NCBI GenBank assembly: GCA_021463145.1
Contig: JAJTWZ010000032.1
Location: forward strand, 1-46,820
DNA from: Blastocatellia bacterium
GTDB lineage: Bacteria > Acidobacteriota > Blastocatellia > UBA7656 > JADIYM01
Direction of reading: 5' to 3'
Length of the DNA stretch: 46,820 nucleotides
Shown here: positions 44,325 through 46,820 of the stretch, in pieces
How positions within the stretch are numbered: position 1 is the stretch's first letter
Layout: each line of letters begins with the position of its first letter
Notes under the pieces: model-generated
The model's input: only the letters and a program-made list of their open reading frames with translations
Databases searched by the model: none
What the model was told of the DNA's origin: nothing
Made by a program: the position numbers and the translations under genes

Positions 44325-45620
44325 TCAGCCACAGAGTCGTTTCACAAACTCGTCGAGCGACTCGCCGTCGTTTGCGTGCCACGTGAGGACGAGGTGGCGG
44401 GGATAGGCTGCGGCAAGGCGGCGAAACGAACGTCGCTTCGCCTCGCGGTAGTCGGGAGTGTCGAGGCCGTTAACCTCGACGATGATGCCCTCGGGGTCGA
44501 GAACGGCATCGGGCAGCAGTCCGAACTCGTCGGCCAGGACCGGACGGCGAAACGGGATCCTGCGGCGCACAAGCTCCCGGAGGAACCTGCGCTCGAGGTC
44601 GGAATCGACGCTTGTGATCGAGTAGCGCGAAAGGATCGGACGAAGGACGAGTCTGAGCGGGCGAAGCTCCCCGGACCCGCGGTCGAGCACCGACGGCAGC
44701 AGCGCCAGGTATGGCCCGGACGTGGGTTGCCCGCCGACCGATAGCCGGACGACAAGGTGCGGTTCGACCGAGAACCGGTAAGGTGGCAGTACAGGCTCGC
44801 GACGGGTTGCGAGGCTTCGTTCGGCGGTTTGTGCGAGGCCCGAAACGTCGACCGTCACGAGACCACCGTTGATCTCGGCGCGGTCGACGGTCGCAAGTAC
44901 CCAGCCTTCGGCCGGGCGGCCAGGGCGTTGGCTCGAGAGAACGTGGCGTCGGACGAGTTCCGGAAGTCCGCCGGCGTAGCTGCCTCCGGGCACCCAGCTG
45001 AGAGCGCCGAGCGTTTCGCTCCTGCGGCCGCCGCGCGATTCGGCAGGAATCGAATCGAGAACGTCGTGCAGGCGCTTCCAGTCTTCGAGTTCTCGTCGCG
45101 ACGGTGTCCAGGACTCGAGCCCCGCGGCGGCGAGTAGATTGGCGATCGCGCCGAGCTCCCGCACGCGCAGGGCCGACGACGGACGGGCCGGATGGTACCC
45201 GGTCGTGGCCGCCACTTCGCTTGGTCGTGCCTCGGCCCGGCCCGTGACGAAAAGCGGCCCGAGGCGACGACGGCGCGCGATGCGCGCGATCGCGTCTTCG
45301 AGGGCGTCGGGCCTCGTCGCGTCCTGACGTTCGACTCGCGCATGCATTCCGCACCACGGGCAGTCTTCGGCGCGGTCGACCACATTGGCCCGAAGGCCGA
45401 TCGCGTTCTCGCGGCGAACGACGTGATGCCTGTGTCCGCATTCCCACTCGACGTGCCATCCCTGGCGATGCCAGTCGGCGAGCACGTAGGCAAGGCGCGC
45501 CGGGTCGGCCTGCGACGCGATCAGGCGGACGATCCACTTTGGGCACGGGCGAGTCGTTAGGTGCCGCTTGTGGACAAGCAGGCAGCCGCGTCCGTCCTCT
45601 CCGGTGCGCAGAGTCTTCAC
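44325..45620 (-). CDS. Plasmid-type protein with PD-(D/E)XK-like C-terminus (resembles DUF1173)
   Basis: About 431 residues from a GTG at 45618-45620, which has GAGGA seven bases upstream. The longer frame to 46004 overlaps the preceding gene and is Arg-rich. Near residues 60-90 there is a cysteine/histidine cluster (ECGHRHH, then CPWCGMHAR) that may bind zinc. The last ~95 residues (DSDLERRFLRELVRRRIPFR, then LLPDAVLDPEGIIVEVNGLD) have the spacing of a PD-(D/E)XK nuclease strand pair, and the ending HLVLTWHAND recalls DUF1173 proteins of plasmids and integrative elements. I am confident it is real, moderately of the nuclease-like fold, and unsure of the family. Confidence 0.6.
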   Translation of the reverse strand: MKTLRTGEDGRGCLLVHKRHLTTRPCPKWIVRLIASQADPARLAYVLADWHRQGWHVEWECGHRHHVVRRENAIGLRANVVDRAEDCPWCGMHARVERQDATRPDALEDAIARIARRRRLGPLFVTGRAEARPSEVAATTGYHPARPSSALRVRELGAIANLLAAAGLESWTPSRRELEDWKRLHDVLDSIPAESRGGRRSETLGALSWVPGGSYAGGLPELVRRHVLSSQRPGRPAEGWVLATVDRAEINGGLVTVDVSGLAQTAERSLATRREPVLPPYRFSVEPHLVVRLSVGGQPTSGPYLALLPSVLDRGSGELRPLRLVLRPILSRYSITSVDSDLERRFLRELVRRRIPFRRPVLADEFGLLPDAVLDPEGIIVEVNGLDTPDYREAKRRSFRRLAAAYPRHLVLTWHANDGESLDEFVKRLCG

Positions 45621-45631
45621 CGTGCGATCCT

Positions 45632-46018
45632 CTAAAGTTCCTCGACGCGCCGGACCCTCTGGTCCGACCCTTGGGCTCTTGCGTGCACGATCGCGACAAG
45701 CCGCGCCTCTCGCTCGCTTCGGGCTTCGACGAGGATTCCCGAGCAGTCGCGAAACCAGACGCGGTAGCAGAAGTCCGGCTCGAAGCGCAGCGCGTGGCCA
45801 TCGGGATCGACGATCCAGCGCTTCTGCCATGCTCCAGTGTAAGAGTCGTGAACCTCGCAGTTGTCGCCGCTCTCGACGACGTACCAGGCGCGGTGCGTGA
45901 CGGCTGCGCGCAGCGCGGCGTCCCGGACCGCGTCGATGCGATCTGTCGCCGAGATGCCGACGGCGGTAACGCCAGTTTCGTGCGAGGCGACGTCGCCTTT
46001 CCACACAATGTCGTGCAT
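45632..46018 (-). CDS. Hypothetical protein, 128 residues
   Basis: A soluble protein with a compact, strand-rich composition (VTHRAWYVVESGDNCEVHDS, then WIVDPDGHALRFEPDFCYRV). I know no family for it. It has AAGAGGAGCT before its ATG (46016-46018), ends 11 bases before the next start, and lies in the same run of genes as the PRTRC cassette. The aromatic, acidic make-up is like small single-strand-binding or cargo proteins of plasmids, but nothing allows a function. Confidence 0.6.
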   Translation of the reverse strand: MHDIVWKGDVASHETGVTAVGISATDRIDAVRDAALRAAVTHRAWYVVESGDNCEVHDSYTGAWQKRWIVDPDGHALRFEPDFCYRVWFRDCSGILVEARSEREARLVAIVHARAQGSDQRVRRVEEL

Positions 46019-46031
46019 TAGTCAGCTCCTC

Positions 46032-46229
46032 TTAGCGACGCCACCGATCGGCCGAATACGTTTCGTCGATGACCTCGAGCGAGTCGACGGCGATGCGGAT
46101 TTCGTCCTGAGACAGGCCATCGGACTCGACGGCGACGAGGGTCGAAACTCCGGGGGCGACCGGGACAGCCTCGAACGGGTGAGGTTCGCGGACGAGTCGC
46201 GCGTCTCGAGGTTCAGTCCTGTCGGGCAT
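46032..46229 (-). CDS. Hypothetical protein, 65 residues
   Basis: A short acidic protein (MPDRTEPRDARLVREPHPFE, later DGLSQDEIRIAVDSLEVIDE) starting at the ATG at 46227-46229, with GGAGCC just upstream, and overlapping the preceding gene's end by 17 bases. It ends 13 bases before the next start. No recognised family. Confidence 0.5.
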   Translation of the reverse strand: MPDRTEPRDARLVREPHPFEAVPVAPGVSTLVAVESDGLSQDEIRIAVDSLEVIDETYSADRWRR

Positions 46230-46446
46230 TGCGGCTCCTGTCGCCGGCGCGGCCGCCGGTGAAGTGGTCGTGAAGCGCGCGGTCCAGATGCATCTGGGCG
46301 CGGTAGAGCATCGCGTACGGCGTGGCTGATGCCTCGGCCGAGCTTTCCCGCCTCGCTTCCCTGAGGATCTCGATTGCCTCGAGAAGATCTCGAACGCACG
46401 GATCCTGTGGGAGGGCCGCTTCGGTGTGAGCTGGTGCGGCATTCAT
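46213..46446 (-). CDS. Hypothetical protein, 77 residues
   Basis: A small helical protein (CVRDLLEAIEILREARRESS, then YAMLYRAQMHLDRALHDHFT) whose ATG overlaps the upstream stop by four bases. It looks like a small coiled or DNA-binding helper, but no family is recognised. Coupling on both sides supports that it is translated. Confidence 0.55.
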   Translation of the reverse strand: MNAAPAHTEAALPQDPCVRDLLEAIEILREARRESSAEASATPYAMLYRAQMHLDRALHDHFTGGRAGDRSRNARQD

Positions 46447-46796
46447 GCGACACCTCGCTGTTCGCGTCCGAAGACGACGAGGTTGAAGGCATCGGCCGTG
46501 CCGATCGCGGACCTCGCGGCTGCGAGCACGCGCGCAACGAGCTGTCCGGGCGTCGGACGGTCGAGGTTGACGAGAACGGCGGAGCCTACGCGCACGACGA
46601 CGGCGCCCGGGCCGGCAACGGCGCGAATCGGGTCGAGGCCCGGCTGCGCGTCACACGCCCTCGAGAATGCGAGGCCCGCTTGCCCGAGCGCTTCTCTAAG
46701 CGCGTGGGTGTCGTGCCGATCGGCGGTCGCGGCCGCTTCGGCGCCGATTGCGGTCATCGCCCGGCGGTAGCTGTCGAGTATGTCGGTTTCGCTCAT
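46443..46796 (-). CDS. Hypothetical protein, 117 residues
   Basis: First gene of the visible operon, with a good ribosome site (AAGGAGAA, seven bases before the ATG). The protein is helical then strand-rich (MSETDILDSYRRAMTAIGAE, later GAVVVRVGSAVLVNLDRPTP). No family recognised. The promoter and any further upstream genes, including the expected ParB-related PRTRC gene, lie beyond the right edge of the window. Confidence 0.55.
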   Translation of the reverse strand: MSETDILDSYRRAMTAIGAEAAATADRHDTHALREALGQAGLAFSRACDAQPGLDPIRAVAGPGAVVVRVGSAVLVNLDRPTPGQLVARVLAAARSAIGTADAFNLVVFGREQRGVA

Positions 46797-46820
46797 GGTC
46801 GCGTTCTCCTTGTCGATCGT

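Noticed and set aside
44325-46004. Longer 559-codon version of the DUF1173-like gene
   Set aside because: The extra 128 codons overlap a better gene (45632-46018) in another frame and are Arg-rich; the GTG at 45620 has a ribosome site.

Overview
The window is high-GC DNA from a Gram-negative bacterium. The evidence is a putative lipoprotein, several strong sigma-54 promoters with GAFTGA activators, a PRTRC cassette of the kind known from proteobacterial plasmids, and a PgpH-type c-di-AMP phosphodiesterase. I cannot fix the phylum from sequence alone. No rRNA, tRNA or CRISPR array was seen.

Layout. (1) 1-4045, minus strand: a Tn7-like core, namely a single-chain TnsA-TnsB fusion, TnsC and the start of TniQ, which runs off the left edge. 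An ECF sigma gene cut off after region 2 lies just upstream (4244-4519). (2) 4.7-22.4 kb: ion and osmolyte genes, namely two cation/proton antiporters, a ClC Cl-/H+ exchanger, a CaCA Ca2+/cation antiporter, an ABC-2 exporter and a sucrose operon (fructokinase, sucrose-phosphate synthase/phosphatase, sucrose synthase, lone receiver protein). Decayed pieces sit among them: a receiver fused to a sucrose synthase tail, and a headless resolvase. (3) 22.8-34.3 kb: a large MscS channel with a sugar ABC importer, a small secreted protein, and a histidine kinase / NtrC-type activator / PgpH transcript. (4) 34.6-38.6 kb: a DUF389 membrane protein, a Fis-type activator with a GAF domain carrying four cysteines, and a divergent AhpD-like gene. 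(5) 38.7-39.4 kb: a mobile-DNA scar with a broken flavoprotein gene, an array of short inverted repeats, and a Tn7/Tni-type terminus (TGT plus four 19-bp repeats) that cuts a sigma-70 gene after exactly 99 codons. (6) 39.4-46.8 kb, minus strand: a compact PRTRC operon (positions E, C, F, B, A, ThiF) preceded by plasmid-like hypotheticals.

How it works together. The middle of the window reads as a salt/osmotic-adaptation island: ion exchange, sucrose as compatible solute, a safety-valve channel, sugar recapture and c-di-AMP turnover. Two intergenic regions 6.5 kb apart share a 23-bp site (20 of 23 identical). Each also has sigma-54 promoter matches, pointing to the secreted-protein gene, to the mscS/sugar importer operon and, less surely, to the sucrose operon. 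The site lies directly upstream of the kinase/NtrC pair, so I infer that this pair controls all of them. The island is bordered by mobile DNA on both sides, and the PRTRC segment looks like plasmid or integrative-element backbone.
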